A DNA stretch of 64,000 bases from UBA3305 sp002373555 (lineage in GTDB: Bacteria > Bacillota > Clostridia > Lachnospirales > Lachnospiraceae): positions 1 to 64,000 of the forward strand of contig CAMOER010000013.1 in the NCBI GenBank assembly GCA_946612455.1. Direction: 5' to 3'. The notes under the pieces are model-generated. The model saw only the letters and a list, made by a program, of their open reading frames with translations, made no database searches and was not told the DNA's origin. A program made the translations under genes and the position numbers. How positions within the stretch are numbered: the first letter of the stretch is position 1; each line of letters starts with the position of its first letter. Shown here one piece after another: positions 1 through 8,041 of the stretch.

Positions 1-1
1 A

Positions 2-235
2 GGATATGTGCTGTATTACACCAGCCAGTGTCCGTTCAATGCAAAATATGTTCCGATCCTGGAACTGACAGCCAGGGAGAATGATATACCATTCCATGCG
101 ATTCATATCGAAAGCAGAGAAGAAGCGCAGAATGCGCCGACGCCGATCACGAATTATGCGCTGTTCCATGCCGGAGAATATATGACGAATGAGCAGATGA
201 ATGAAAAAAAGTTCCTGAAGCTGGTGAATGCATAG
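2..235 (+). CDS. YoaP-like GNAT acetyltransferase, C-terminal end (partial)
   Basis: The reading frame is open from the first bases and stops at 235, so only the last ~77 residues of a protein that starts outside the window are seen. The segment with YTSQCPFNAKYVP and EEAQNAPTPITNYALFHAGE resembles the C-terminal YoaP-type domain that follows the acetyltransferase domain in YoaP-like GNAT proteins. The catalytic acetyl-CoA binding part is not visible, so the acetyltransferase assignment rests on family architecture. No neighbour points to a substrate. The GTG at 8 is an internal Val codon rather than a start, because the frame continues upstream of it without a stop and the family has a long N-terminal domain. 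Confidence 0.55.
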   Translation, partial: GYVLYYTSQCPFNAKYVPILELTARENDIPFHAIHIESREEAQNAPTPITNYALFHAGEYMTNEQMNEKKFLKLVNA

Positions 236-680
236 TAGACGCAAATGGCATCAAGAAAAATACGGTAAACACAGAAAATGTTCATAGCAGCCTGATAGGA
301 AGTTCGGGGGCTCATCACCTGCGGGTGGTGGGCTTCCTTATGACGAAAGCGGACTGGCTTCGGCTGCGGTACCAAACGGCAGGAATCGTGTGATTGGCAC
401 TAACGACAGGTATAACTTCTATCCATTGGACAGGGAACCTGCTATTGTGAGTCTTGCTGATGACAGCCCTGATGATGAAGGTGAGCCTGATGAGGATGAC
501 TGAAAAAGACTTTAGTGTTATGAAGTGAAAAATAACACAGTTTGTAACGCAAAAGAACTCGACTGGAATATAGAAAGACTGCATCTTAAAATATTGGAGG
601 CTGCCTTCAAAATAACGCTGAAATCGCAAAGTTACAGGCTTTATCAAGGGAAAGTTTATAGAGTAGGAGCAAATTTATAG
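236..680. other. Gene-poor stretch with a possible C-terminal gene remnant
   Basis: No convincing complete gene lies here. From 288 to 503 one plus-strand frame stays open without a start or ribosome binding site, and ends in an acidic tail (ADDSPDDEGEPDEDD). It could be the truncated C-terminus of a larger gene, but I do not recognise the family. Longer minus-strand frames here have no start context and unlikely composition. The stretch looks like decayed accessory DNA between the acetyltransferase end and the phosphatase stub. Confidence 0.3.
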
Positions 681-743
681 ATGGTTAATATACTTTTCGT
701 GTGTCACGGCAGGATTTTAAGAGAAGCGCCGAGAACCGCGTAA
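681..743 (+). pseudogene. 5' stub of a low-molecular-weight protein tyrosine phosphatase gene
   Basis: Twenty codons plus a stop read MVNILFVCHGRILREAPRTA. The first ten match the start of low-molecular-weight tyrosine phosphatases up to the P-loop (VCHGN.CRS), after which similarity is lost and a stop follows. An AGGAG sequence lies upstream, so the stub keeps its translation start. An intact member of the same family starts at 14957, and both share the DNA around the P-loop. The simplest reading is the left remnant of a gene split by integration of a mobile element. Confidence 0.6.
694..710 (+). repeat. Left copy of a 17-bp direct repeat (candidate attachment core)
   Basis: The sequence TTTTCGTGTGTCACGGC here matches 16 of 17 bases of TTTTCGTGTGCCACGGC at 14970-14986. 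Both copies lie in the same orientation at the P-loop codons of a phosphatase reading frame, ~14.3 kb apart. This is seen directly. That they are attL and attR of an integrated element is inference, since P-loop conservation alone could also keep these bases similar. Confidence 0.45.
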
Positions 744-1007
744 AATCAGGCGCTGCAGGCAAATGGAAAGTGGTCTGACACCAATTTTGACACCATCTAA
801 GACAGAAAATATGCAAAGATGCGTAGAGATACGAGCACTTGACAGGATGGAAGAGAAGATGCCCCGGCCGGAAGGTCGGGGTATTCTGATCTCATGAATC
901 TATTGAAAATCGATGTTTACGGTCGAAATATAAAAAATTTTTTTGGATATTGGCTTTAAACGGCAGATTTGCGTGTTTTAGAGCAGTAGGTTGTCATTTT
1001 GGGTCTT
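744..1007. other. Non-coding stretch with short repeats and a hairpin
   Basis: No gene is visible. There is a close direct repeat of GACACCA in the first 60 bases and a hairpin at 862-881 (CCCCGGCC, loop GGAA, GGTCGGGG) without a following T run. The stretch is A+T-rich before the fic promoter. It could belong to an element end, but nothing decides this. Confidence 0.35.
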
Positions 1008-1109
1008 CTGCTTCGTCATAATCGCAAAAATGACGAAGATAAAGATTGACAATGACGAGAATTAGCGGTATATTACAGTTGAGCCAATATAATCAAAATG
1101 ACGAAGCAG
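1008..1109. repeat. Inverted repeats bracketing the fic promoter (candidate operator)
   Basis: CTGCTTCGTCAT at 1008-1019 is the exact reverse complement of ATGACGAAGCAG at 1098-1109. A third, shorter copy (ATGACGAAG) lies at 1030-1038. The copies sit on both sides of the promoter at 1046-1074, one upstream and one in the leader. Such placement is typical of operators. The downstream Fic protein has a C-terminal winged-helix-like segment that could bind here, but that link is inference. Confidence 0.5.
1046..1074 (+). promoter_or_regulatory. Sigma-A-type promoter of the fic-hsd operon
   Basis: TTGACA at 1046-1051 and TATATT at 1069-1074 are separated by exactly 17 bases. Transcription would begin near 1081, which rules out a TTG start at 1046 for the Fic gene and supports the ATG at 1133, which has its own ribosome binding site. 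Confidence 0.65.
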
Positions 1110-1132
1110 CTGTTGTGTATGGAGAAATCTGC

Positions 1133-2200
1133 ATGAGAAATTATGATTACAGAGAAAAATGGAAGAAATTGCTGACGCCGGAGATCATCTCCCTGCTTAC
1201 GGCAATTCATGAATATAAAGGGGAACAGCGTCTGATTGCAGAACGTTACGCAGATGTACTTACCGATCTGGTGGATATCGCCAGGATCCAGAGTACGGAA
1301 AGCTCCAATAAGATCGAAGGCATTTATACTTCAGATGACCGTTTGAAAAAGATCGTTCTTGATAAGACGATGCCTCGGAATCGAAACGAGCAGGAAATTG
1401 CCGGATACAGAGATGTTCTGAATACAATTCACGAGAATTATGATTATATTCCCATCCGGGCCACGCTGCTTCTTCAACTCCACAGAGATCTGTATAAGTT
1501 CCAGGGGACCGGAACCGGCGGCGTTTTCAAAAGTGTAGATAATACGATTGAAGAGGTGGACGAGAACGGAAATAAAAGTGTAAGATTTCAGCCGGTTCCT
1601 GCCTGGGAGACGCCGGAAGCAGTAGATCAGCTTTGTACAGCTTATAACCAGGTTCTGAAAGAACCGGATGTGGATCCACTCCTGATCATGCCAATGTTCA
1701 TTCTGGACTTCCTGTGCATTCATCCTTTTCGCGATGGCAATGGAAGGATGAGCAGGCTGCTGACACTTCTGCTCCTCTATCAGGCAGGTTACTATGTCGG
1801 CAAGTATATCAGTATTGAAAAGCTGATTGAGCGAACCAAAGAGTCTTATTATGAGGAGCTTCAGGAAAGTTCCATGGGATGGCATGAAGAGGAGAATGAC
1901 TATGCTCCCTTCGTAAAATATCTTCTCGGTGTTGTGGTTGCGTCCTATAGGGAATTCTTTGACCGAACCAAACTGATTACATCGGTAAAGATGTCGAAAC
2001 CGGAGCGAATTGCAGCGGAGATTCGAAATCACATTGGTACGATTACCAAGGCAGAGCTGGTGGAACAGGTGCCGGATGTCAGTCAGACAACCGTACAGCG
2101 GACATTAACCGAACTGACCAAGCAAGGCAGGATCATCAAACTCGGCGGAGGCCGTTACATCAAATACAGATGGAATTGGGATCAGGAGGATGAACATTAA
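1133..2200 (+). CDS. Fic family protein with inhibitory motif and C-terminal winged helix
   Basis: Fic enzymes usually transfer AMP from ATP to a hydroxyl side chain of a target protein. The 355-residue product has the full signature HPFRDGNGRMSR at about residues 197-208. An inhibitory-helix motif SNKIEG lies at about 58-63, on the N-terminal side, as in class II self-inhibited Fic proteins. Residues ~300-345 look like a winged helix (AELVEQVPDVSQTTVQRTLTE). The ATG at 1133 follows GGAG at good spacing, while an upstream in-frame TTG lies inside the promoter. The stop overlaps the hsdM start by one base (TAATG), so the two are translationally coupled. A role next to a restriction system, for instance in regulation or defence, is inferred; the target is unknown. 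Confidence 0.85.
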   Translation: MRNYDYREKWKKLLTPEIISLLTAIHEYKGEQRLIAERYADVLTDLVDIARIQSTESSNKIEGIYTSDDRLKKIVLDKTMPRNRNEQEIAGYRDVLNTIHENYDYIPIRATLLLQLHRDLYKFQGTGTGGVFKSVDNTIEEVDENGNKSVRFQPVPAWETPEAVDQLCTAYNQVLKEPDVDPLLIMPMFILDFLCIHPFRDGNGRMSRLLTLLLLYQAGYYVGKYISIEKLIERTKESYYEELQESSMGWHEEENDYAPFVKYLLGVVVASYREFFDRTKLITSVKMSKPERIAAEIRNHIGTITKAELVEQVPDVSQTTVQRTLTELTKQGRIIKLGGGRYIKYRWNWDQEDEH

Positions 2201-3702
2201 TGATTACTGGCGAACTGAAAAACAAAATCGACAGCATTTGGGAAATATTCTGGACCGGCGGTCTTACCAATCCGCTGGATGTCATTGAGCAGATGACTTA
2301 TATGATGTTTATCCATGACCTGGATGACTCGGATAATCTCCGCGCAAAGGAAGCGGCTATGCTGGGCCTTCCGTATCAGAGCATCTTCGCGGAGGAGGTC
2401 CGGATCGGCGACCGGACAATCGCAGGGAATCAGCTGAAATGGAGCATTTTCCATGATTTCCCGGCAGCAAAAATGTACAGCGTGGTTCAGGAATGGGTAT
2501 TTCCATTTATTAAGAATCTGCATGGCGATAAGGACAGCGCTTATGCCAAATATATGGGAGACGCGATCTTCAAAATTCCGACGCCGCTGATGCTGGATAA
2601 GATCGTTACTTCCATGGACACCCTGTATGCCCAGATGGCGCAGGTGAAATCTTCAGATATCCGGGGAGATGTTTACGAGTATCTGCTTTCCAAGCTTTCC
2701 ACGGCCGGGGTGAACGGACAGTTCCGCACACCGAGGCATATCATCCGTATGATGGTCGATCTGATGCAGCCGGCGCCGGACGAGGTGATCTGTGATCCGG
2801 CCTGCGGCACCTCCGGTTTCCTGGTGGCGGCCAGCGAATATCTGAAAGAGAACAGAAAGGAAGATGTTTTCTTTAACCGGCAGAACAAGGATCATTATAT
2901 GAACCACATGTTCCATGGCTTTGATATGGACCGCACGATGCTCCGGATCGGTGCCATGAACATGATGACGCACGGCGTGGACAATCCCTTTATCGAATAC
3001 CGTGACAGTCTCTCTGATCAGAATCCGGACCGTGAGAAATACAGCCTGATCTTGGCAAATCCGCCCTTCAAGGGTTCCCTGGATTATGACACGGTATCCA
3101 CAGATCTGCTGAAGGTCTGCAAGACAAAGAAGACAGAGCTTTTGTTCCTGGCACTGTTTGCCCGGATGCTGAAGGTGGGCGGACGATGCGCCTGCATCGT
3201 ACCGGATGGTGTGCTGTTTGGATCCTCTACTGCGCATAAAGCGATTCGAAAGGAGCTGATCGAAAATCAGAGACTGCAGGCTGTGATCTCCATGCCTTCC
3301 GGGGTGTTCAAGCCTTATGCCGGCGTCTCCACCGCCATCCTGATCTTCACCAAAACCGGACATGGCGGAACGGATAACGTCTGGTTTTATGATATGAAGG
3401 CTGATGGATTCAGCTTGGATGATAAGCGCAGTGAAGTGAAGGAAAATGACATTCCGGATATTATCGAGAGATTCCGGAACCTGGAGGGAGAGACGGATCG
3501 CAAGCGCACGGAACAGAGTTTCTTTGTACCAAAGCAGGAAATTGTGGACAATGATTATGATCTTTCCATCAATAAATACAAGGAAACCGAATATGTACCG
3601 GTGGAATATCCGCCGACAGAGGAGATCATGGCAGAGCTTCGTGAACTGGAAATAAAAATCGGCGAAGAGATGGAAGAGCTGGAGAGGCTGTTGGGATTAT
3701 AA
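2200..3702 (+). CDS. hsdM: Type I restriction-modification methylase subunit HsdM
   Basis: HsdM is the N6-adenine methyltransferase subunit. With HsdS it methylates the recognition sequence and protects host DNA; with HsdR it forms the restriction complex. The 500-residue protein has an N-terminal HsdM-type helical domain. The SAM-binding motif (CDPACGTSGF) is near residue 197 and the catalytic NPPF near 286, the order expected for gamma-class N6-adenine methylases. Length is normal. The start overlaps the stop of the Fic gene by one base. The rhuM-fic gene, two specificity genes and hsdR follow on the same strand, making a complete system. Confidence 0.95.
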   Translation: MITGELKNKIDSIWEIFWTGGLTNPLDVIEQMTYMMFIHDLDDSDNLRAKEAAMLGLPYQSIFAEEVRIGDRTIAGNQLKWSIFHDFPAAKMYSVVQEWVFPFIKNLHGDKDSAYAKYMGDAIFKIPTPLMLDKIVTSMDTLYAQMAQVKSSDIRGDVYEYLLSKLSTAGVNGQFRTPRHIIRMMVDLMQPAPDEVICDPACGTSGFLVAASEYLKENRKEDVFFNRQNKDHYMNHMFHGFDMDRTMLRIGAMNMMTHGVDNPFIEYRDSLSDQNPDREKYSLILANPPFKGSLDYDTVSTDLLKVCKTKKTELLFLALFARMLKVGGRCACIVPDGVLFGSSTAHKAIRKELIENQRLQAVISMPSGVFKPYAGVSTAILIFTKTGHGGTDNVWFYDMKADGFSLDDKRSEVKENDIPDIIERFRNLEGETDRKRTEQSFFVPKQEIVDNDYDLSINKYKETEYVPVEYPPTEEIMAELRELEIKIGEEMEELERLLGL

Positions 3703-3767
3703 AGGGAAATTGTTACAGAGACAAAGAGTAGTATAGGTAAGAATTCGATGAACGGGAGGGCATATAT

Positions 3768-4685
3768 ATGAAAAATGAAATCGTATTATTTACGGATGGG
3801 GACCTCTCTTTAGAGGTTCCGATTACACCGGAGAATGAAACAGTATGGCTTAGCCAGGCTCAAATGGTTGAATTGTATGGACGAGATGTTTCTGTGATTT
3901 CAAGGCATATTAATAACATCTTTAAAGAAGAACTTGATAAAGAAAGTAATTTGCATTTTTTGCAAATTGCAAATGCCGACAGGCCTGTCGCTTTTTATAG
4001 CCTTGATGTGATTATTTCTGTTGGGTACAGAGTCAAATCGAAAAGAGGTATTGCTTTCAGAAAATGGGCAAATTCTGTTCTGAAGGATTATATTCTTAAG
4101 GGCTATGCGGTTAATGAAAACAGGATGAAACAGCTTGGCGAGGCAGTGAGACTGATGAGACGCACGCAATATGCGTTAGATAGCAGTCAGGTACTAACTG
4201 TCGTTGAAAGCTTCAGCTCAGCTCTGAATTTGCTTGATGCCTATGACCATCAAAACATGCAGCGTCCAAAAGGCTCAGCTGCAACATATGTGCTGAGCTA
4301 CGAGGAGTGTCGGGACGTTATAGATCATATGCGTTTCGGAGATGAATCAGAGCTGTTTGGAAAAGAAAAAGATGATTCCTTTAAGGGGAGCATAGGGAAC
4401 ATTTATCAGAGTTTCGGCGGGCAGGAGATCTATCCGACGATGGAAGAAAAAGCGGCGAACCTCCTGTATTTTGTGACGAAGAATCACAGCTTTCTGGACG
4501 GGAACAAGCGAATCGCGGCGACATTGTTTCTGTATTTCCTGAATTGCAACGGAATTCTGTATGATGAGAATGGAGAGAAACGACTGGACGATCATACATT
4601 GGTGGCGCTGACGATTATGATCGCGGAGTCAAGACCGGAAGAGAAGGAAATGATGGTCAGCGTGATTATGAATTGTATTGGATAA
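3768..4685 (+). CDS. RhuM-type protein fused to a Doc-like Fic domain
   Basis: The first ~180 residues match the RhuM family (VWLSQAQMVELYGRDVSVISRHI, then RVKSKRGIAFRKWANSVLKDY, each quoted in part). RhuM proteins are often found inside type I restriction operons and have no settled activity. Residues ~200-305 form a Fic/Doc domain with HSFLDGNKRIAATLF, which fits the Doc form HxFxDGNKR. Doc toxins phosphorylate EF-Tu; whether this domain does so is unknown. The start has a strong GGGAGG upstream. It lies between hsdM and hsdS with short gaps. It is the second Fic-fold gene in the operon, of a different subtype from the first. Confidence 0.8.
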   Translation: MKNEIVLFTDGDLSLEVPITPENETVWLSQAQMVELYGRDVSVISRHINNIFKEELDKESNLHFLQIANADRPVAFYSLDVIISVGYRVKSKRGIAFRKWANSVLKDYILKGYAVNENRMKQLGEAVRLMRRTQYALDSSQVLTVVESFSSALNLLDAYDHQNMQRPKGSAATYVLSYEECRDVIDHMRFGDESELFGKEKDDSFKGSIGNIYQSFGGQEIYPTMEEKAANLLYFVTKNHSFLDGNKRIAATLFLYFLNCNGILYDENGEKRLDDHTLVALTIMIAESRPEEKEMMVSVIMNCIG

Positions 4686-4707
4686 ATTGATATTTGTGGG
4701 GGAGAAG

Positions 4708-5865
4708 ATGAAGTACAAACTATCAGATATTTGCATTGGGATCACAGATGGAAGCCACAATCCACCTACTGGAGGTGGCAAGAGTGAATTCCTTATGCTG
4801 AGCTCCAAGAATGTATTTGATAATCAGATTACATTTGAGGAACCTCGATATCTTAGTAAAGAACAATTTGCTGTAGAGCATAAACGAACGAACATCACAC
4901 CCGGTGATGTTTTGATGACGATAGTTGGCACTGTTGGAAGAACGGCTGTTGTAGCTGAGAGCACACCTCCTATTACACTACAAAGAAGCGTAGTTGTACT
5001 TCATCCTAAGGATGACGTCTGTAGTAGCCGCTATCTTATGTATCTTCTCAGGTCAAAGAGGGCTTTTTTTGAAGCGGAGGCGCATGGTGTAGCTCAGAAG
5101 GGAATCTATCTGAAACAATTATCAGATGTGCGAGTTGATGTTCCAGAGATTGAAAGTCAACGGGAAATTGTTCAAATACTTGATAAAGTACAGGGTGTAA
5201 TTCAGAAACGTCATAGCGAAGTACATGCTTTGGACGACCTCATCAAAGCCCGATTTGCCGAGATGTTTGGTGATCCGATCAGTAATGAAAAGGGATGGCA
5301 CACTGCTTCTCTGACAGAAGTTTGCTCAAAAATATATGGTGGTGGAACTCCGTCAAAAAGCCATCCTGAATACTTTGAAGGATCAATTCCGTGGGTTTCG
5401 CCAAAGGACATGAAGGCAGATGTTATTACTGATAGTATCGACCATATTACAGAAGAGGCGATTTGTAACAGCACTACAAATCTTGTTCCTGAAGGTTCTG
5501 TGTTGATGGTTATCAGGAGTGGCATTCTAAAACATGATCTTCCCGTGGCAATAAATGCTGTTCCGGTAACCATTAATCAAGATATGAAAGCTTTTGTTCC
5601 TAGTGAGAGTATTACTGCGAGCTTTTTAAGAAACTATTTTAAGGCTATTGAACCGGATGTTCTTGCTGGGGTTCGTGGAGTAACAGCAGATAATATTGAC
5701 TTCAAATCATTTCAGCTAAGAAAGATTATTGTACCGCCGATATATTTGCAGATTGCATTTGAGGACTTTTGCAAGCAGGTCGACAAATCAAAAGTTGCCG
5801 TACAGGCGGCATTAGATAAAGCACAGTTATTATTTGACAGTCTGATGCAACAATATTTTGGATAA
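4708..5865 (+). CDS. hsdS: Type I restriction specificity subunit HsdS, copy 1
   Basis: HsdS chooses the DNA target through two target recognition domains (TRDs) joined by conserved helical spacers. This 385-residue protein has TRD1 at about 1-150, a central conserved helix ending in DDLIKARFAEMFGDP near 178-192, TRD2 at about 200-340, and a C-terminal helix around VDKSKVAVQAALDKAQLL. Its two TRDs differ from each other, so a bipartite asymmetric target is expected. The ATG at 4708 follows GGGGGAGA; earlier in-frame starts lack such a site. The leader (TTGATATTTGTGGGG) is repeated before the second hsdS. A+T content is higher than in hsdM and hsdR. Confidence 0.92.
   Translation: MKYKLSDICIGITDGSHNPPTGGGKSEFLMLSSKNVFDNQITFEEPRYLSKEQFAVEHKRTNITPGDVLMTIVGTVGRTAVVAESTPPITLQRSVVVLHPKDDVCSSRYLMYLLRSKRAFFEAEAHGVAQKGIYLKQLSDVRVDVPEIESQREIVQILDKVQGVIQKRHSEVHALDDLIKARFAEMFGDPISNEKGWHTASLTEVCSKIYGGGTPSKSHPEYFEGSIPWVSPKDMKADVITDSIDHITEEAICNSTTNLVPEGSVLMVIRSGILKHDLPVAINAVPVTINQDMKAFVPSESITASFLRNYFKAIEPDVLAGVRGVTADNIDFKSFQLRKIIVPPIYLQIAFEDFCKQVDKSKVAVQAALDKAQLLFDSLMQQYFG
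5779..5799 (+). repeat. 21-bp perfect direct repeat at the 3' end of hsdS copy 1
   Basis: The 21 bases starting GTCGACAAATCA and ending GTTGCC are identical at 7997-8017 in the second hsdS, in the same orientation. In copy 2 the match ends just before the stop codon. The pair flanks the recombinase gene and the second hsdS. It marks a likely recombination boundary, whether by the recombinase or by homologous exchange. Confidence 0.7.
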
Positions 5866-5924
5866 TCTGTGTGGCCGTAGGCTGGTGCAGGACGATGGTA
5901 TACAACGAAAAGGAGTATATCATC

Positions 5925-6893
5925 ATGGAAGAAAAACTGGTCAACATACTGAATGAAATGGCAGAGTACTTGAGCATCGCGCAGATGAAGAAACTGCAAG
6001 AAGTGTTAATAGAAAACCTATCTAACACAATTGCACCAAAAGAGAATATCCAGAATGACGATTATCTGAAGCTTTTTTTGGATGCAAAACGAATAGAAGG
6101 CTGCTCTGAGCGTACGCTGCATTATTACAAGGTCACGGTGGAGCAAATGCTGAAGAAGATCAGCACACCTATCCGGAAAATGACAACCGACGAGATTCGA
6201 ACCTATCTGGTGGAATATCAGCAACATGGCGGATGCAGTAAAGTGACGATCGATAATATTAGGCGTAATATATCAAGCTTCTTTTCTTGGCTGGAGGAGG
6301 AAGACTATATCTTAAAAAGTCCGATGCGGCGCATTCACAAAATTAAAACAAAGACGGTTGTTAAAGAAGTGATTTCGGATGAGAACATGGAGAAAATGCG
6401 AGATGCCTGTGAAGAAGTTCGGGACTTGGCCATTATCGATCTGCTCTATTCAACAGGTATTCGTGTAGGAGAACTGGTTCGTTTGAACATTGCAGATGTG
6501 AATATAGAGCAACGTGAATGTGTTGTGTTTGGAAAAGGAGATAAAGAGCGAAGAGTTTACTTTGACGCAAAAGCAAAAATCCATCTGTTAGATTATCTCG
6601 CATCACGCACTGATAATAATCCGGCTTTGTTTGTTTCTCTTGACTGCAGGCATAAGCGCCTTGAAATTAGCGGAGTCGAGATCCGGTTGAGACAATTAGG
6701 ACGGAAGCTTTCTCTGGATCGTATTCATCCGCATAAGTTCAGGCGAACTATGGCAACCAGGGCGATAGACAAGGGAATGCCTATTGAACAAGTACAGAAG
6801 ATCCTGGGTCATTCTCAGATCGATACTACGATGCAATATGCGATTGTGAATCAGAATAACGTCAAGAATTCCCACCAGAGATATATAGCCTAA
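5925..6893 (+). CDS. Tyrosine recombinase between two hsdS genes
   Basis: This 322-residue protein has an N-terminal SAM-like core-binding domain (about residues 45-135) and a full tyrosine recombinase catalytic domain. The visible residues are Arg in STGIRVGEL, Lys in GKGDKERRV, HKFRR, His in LGHSQIDTTM and the nucleophile Tyr in MQYAI. Recombinases at this position in type I loci usually shuffle or invert hsdS sequences and so change DNA specificity. The ATG at 5925 follows AAAGGAG with good spacing; the frame also opens upstream at 5871 but without such a site. Unusually, no inverted hsdS fragment is present nearby: both hsdS copies read in the same direction. Confidence 0.88.
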   Translation: MEEKLVNILNEMAEYLSIAQMKKLQEVLIENLSNTIAPKENIQNDDYLKLFLDAKRIEGCSERTLHYYKVTVEQMLKKISTPIRKMTTDEIRTYLVEYQQHGGCSKVTIDNIRRNISSFFSWLEEEDYILKSPMRRIHKIKTKTVVKEVISDENMEKMRDACEEVRDLAIIDLLYSTGIRVGELVRLNIADVNIEQRECVVFGKGDKERRVYFDAKAKIHLLDYLASRTDNNPALFVSLDCRHKRLEISGVEIRLRQLGRKLSLDRIHPHKFRRTMATRAIDKGMPIEQVQKILGHSQIDTTMQYAIVNQNNVKNSHQRYIA

Positions 6894-6922
6894 CGGCAAC
6901 TTGATATTTGTGGGGATGAGAG

Positions 6923-8020
6923 ATGAGACTAGTAGACGTTTGTGATATTAACCCCAAGGCGCAGGAAATTGATGATAGCACAGAGGTTTCTTTTGTTACA
7001 ATGCCTGATGTTTCTGAAGATGGTAAGATTAACATAGGCAATATTCGTCCTTATTGCGATGTGAAAAAGGGATATACTTGTTTTCGGGAGGGAGATGTTC
7101 TTTTTGCAAAGATTACTCCATGCATGGAAAACGGTAAGGGGGCTTTAGCAGTAGGGTTAAAGAACGGAATCGGTTGTGGAAGCACAGAATTTCATGTTTT
7201 ACGGCCGAATACAGAAGTCCTTCAAGGGAAGTGGTTGTATTACCTAACTGCATGGTCTGCTTTCAGAAAAGATGCGGAACGGCATATGTCTGGAAGCGCT
7301 GGACAAAAACGTGTTCCTAAGACATATTTGGAAAAATATGAATTGCAAATACCGAAATTAAGTAAACAATCTTTGCAGATAGATACATTGGATCGTGTAA
7401 AAGCGGTCATAGAATTGAGAAAGCGTGAGCTTCAGAGCTTGGATGAACTCATCAAAGCCCGATTTGTCGAGCTCTTTGGCATGCCTGGAACGGATATTAA
7501 TGGTTGGGGATTACAATCTCTTGGGGAATGCTGCGAGTTAAACCCTAAGAAGGGTGCTGATAAGCGTTTAGTACCCGGATTAGAGGTCTCATTTGTACCT
7601 ATGCCTGCAGTATCAGAAAAAGGCGCGATGGATGCTTCTGAAGTTAAAACCTACGACGAAGTAAAAACTGGCTTTACATATTTCACTGAAGATGATGTCT
7701 TATTTGCTAAGATAACTCCATGTATGGAGAATGGAAAAGGTGCTGTAGCTGTTGGGCTTTGTAACGGAATAGGTTTCGGATCAACGGAATTTCACGTCCT
7801 TAGACCTATATCCGAGAAGAGTAATCCATATTGGGTGTATTCACTAACCTCTTTTGAGGAGTTCAGAAAAGATGCAGCTGCGAATATGACGGGAAGTGCA
7901 GGACAGCGAAGAGTTCCAGCAACATTCCTTGAAAAATACAAGGTTGCTCTGCCACCGCTGGAACTTCAGGAGCAGTTTGCCAGCTTCTTCAAACAAGTCG
8001 ACAAATCAAAAGTTGCCTAA
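6923..8020 (+). CDS. hsdS: Type I restriction specificity subunit HsdS, copy 2, with two similar TRDs
   Basis: A 365-residue HsdS whose halves resemble each other strongly. Both TRDs carry FAKITPCMENGKGA, GSTEFHVLRP and a G(S)AGQ(K/R)RVP stretch, at about residues 1-150 and 195-345. The central spacer DELIKARFVELFG matches copy 1. The protein ends at VDKSKVA, about 20 residues before the C-terminal helix of copy 1 would end, so that helix is missing. Two near-equal TRDs predict a symmetric or nearly symmetric bipartite target. The shared leader and the shared 21-bp 3' end suggest that copy 2 arose from recombination with another hsdS. The missing C-terminal helix may weaken it. Confidence 0.88.
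   Translation: MRLVDVCDINPKAQEIDDSTEVSFVTMPDVSEDGKINIGNIRPYCDVKKGYTCFREGDVLFAKITPCMENGKGALAVGLKNGIGCGSTEFHVLRPNTEVLQGKWLYYLTAWSAFRKDAERHMSGSAGQKRVPKTYLEKYELQIPKLSKQSLQIDTLDRVKAVIELRKRELQSLDELIKARFVELFGMPGTDINGWGLQSLGECCELNPKKGADKRLVPGLEVSFVPMPAVSEKGAMDASEVKTYDEVKTGFTYFTEDDVLFAKITPCMENGKGAVAVGLCNGIGFGSTEFHVLRPISEKSNPYWVYSLTSFEEFRKDAAANMTGSAGQRRVPATFLEKYKVALPPLELQEQFASFFKQVDKSKVA
7997..8017 (+). repeat. 21-bp perfect direct repeat at the 3' end of hsdS copy 2
   Basis: Second copy of the sequence at 5779-5799. It ends directly before the TAA of hsdS copy 2. Exchange between the two copies would delete or release the recombinase gene and hsdS copy 2 as a 2.2-kb circle. Confidence 0.7.
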
Positions 8021-8041
8021 TACCTTTAAGGGGGAATCAAG

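Noticed and set aside
1046..1132. N-terminal extension of the Fic protein from a TTG start
   Set aside because: The TTG is the first triplet of the -35 box of a 17-base-spaced promoter. The ATG at 1133 has GGAG at good spacing and begins like other family members.
4708..8020. Classical invertible hsdS locus
   Set aside because: I looked for an hsdS fragment on the minus strand near the recombinase and for inverted copies of the shared segments. Only direct copies were seen within the window.
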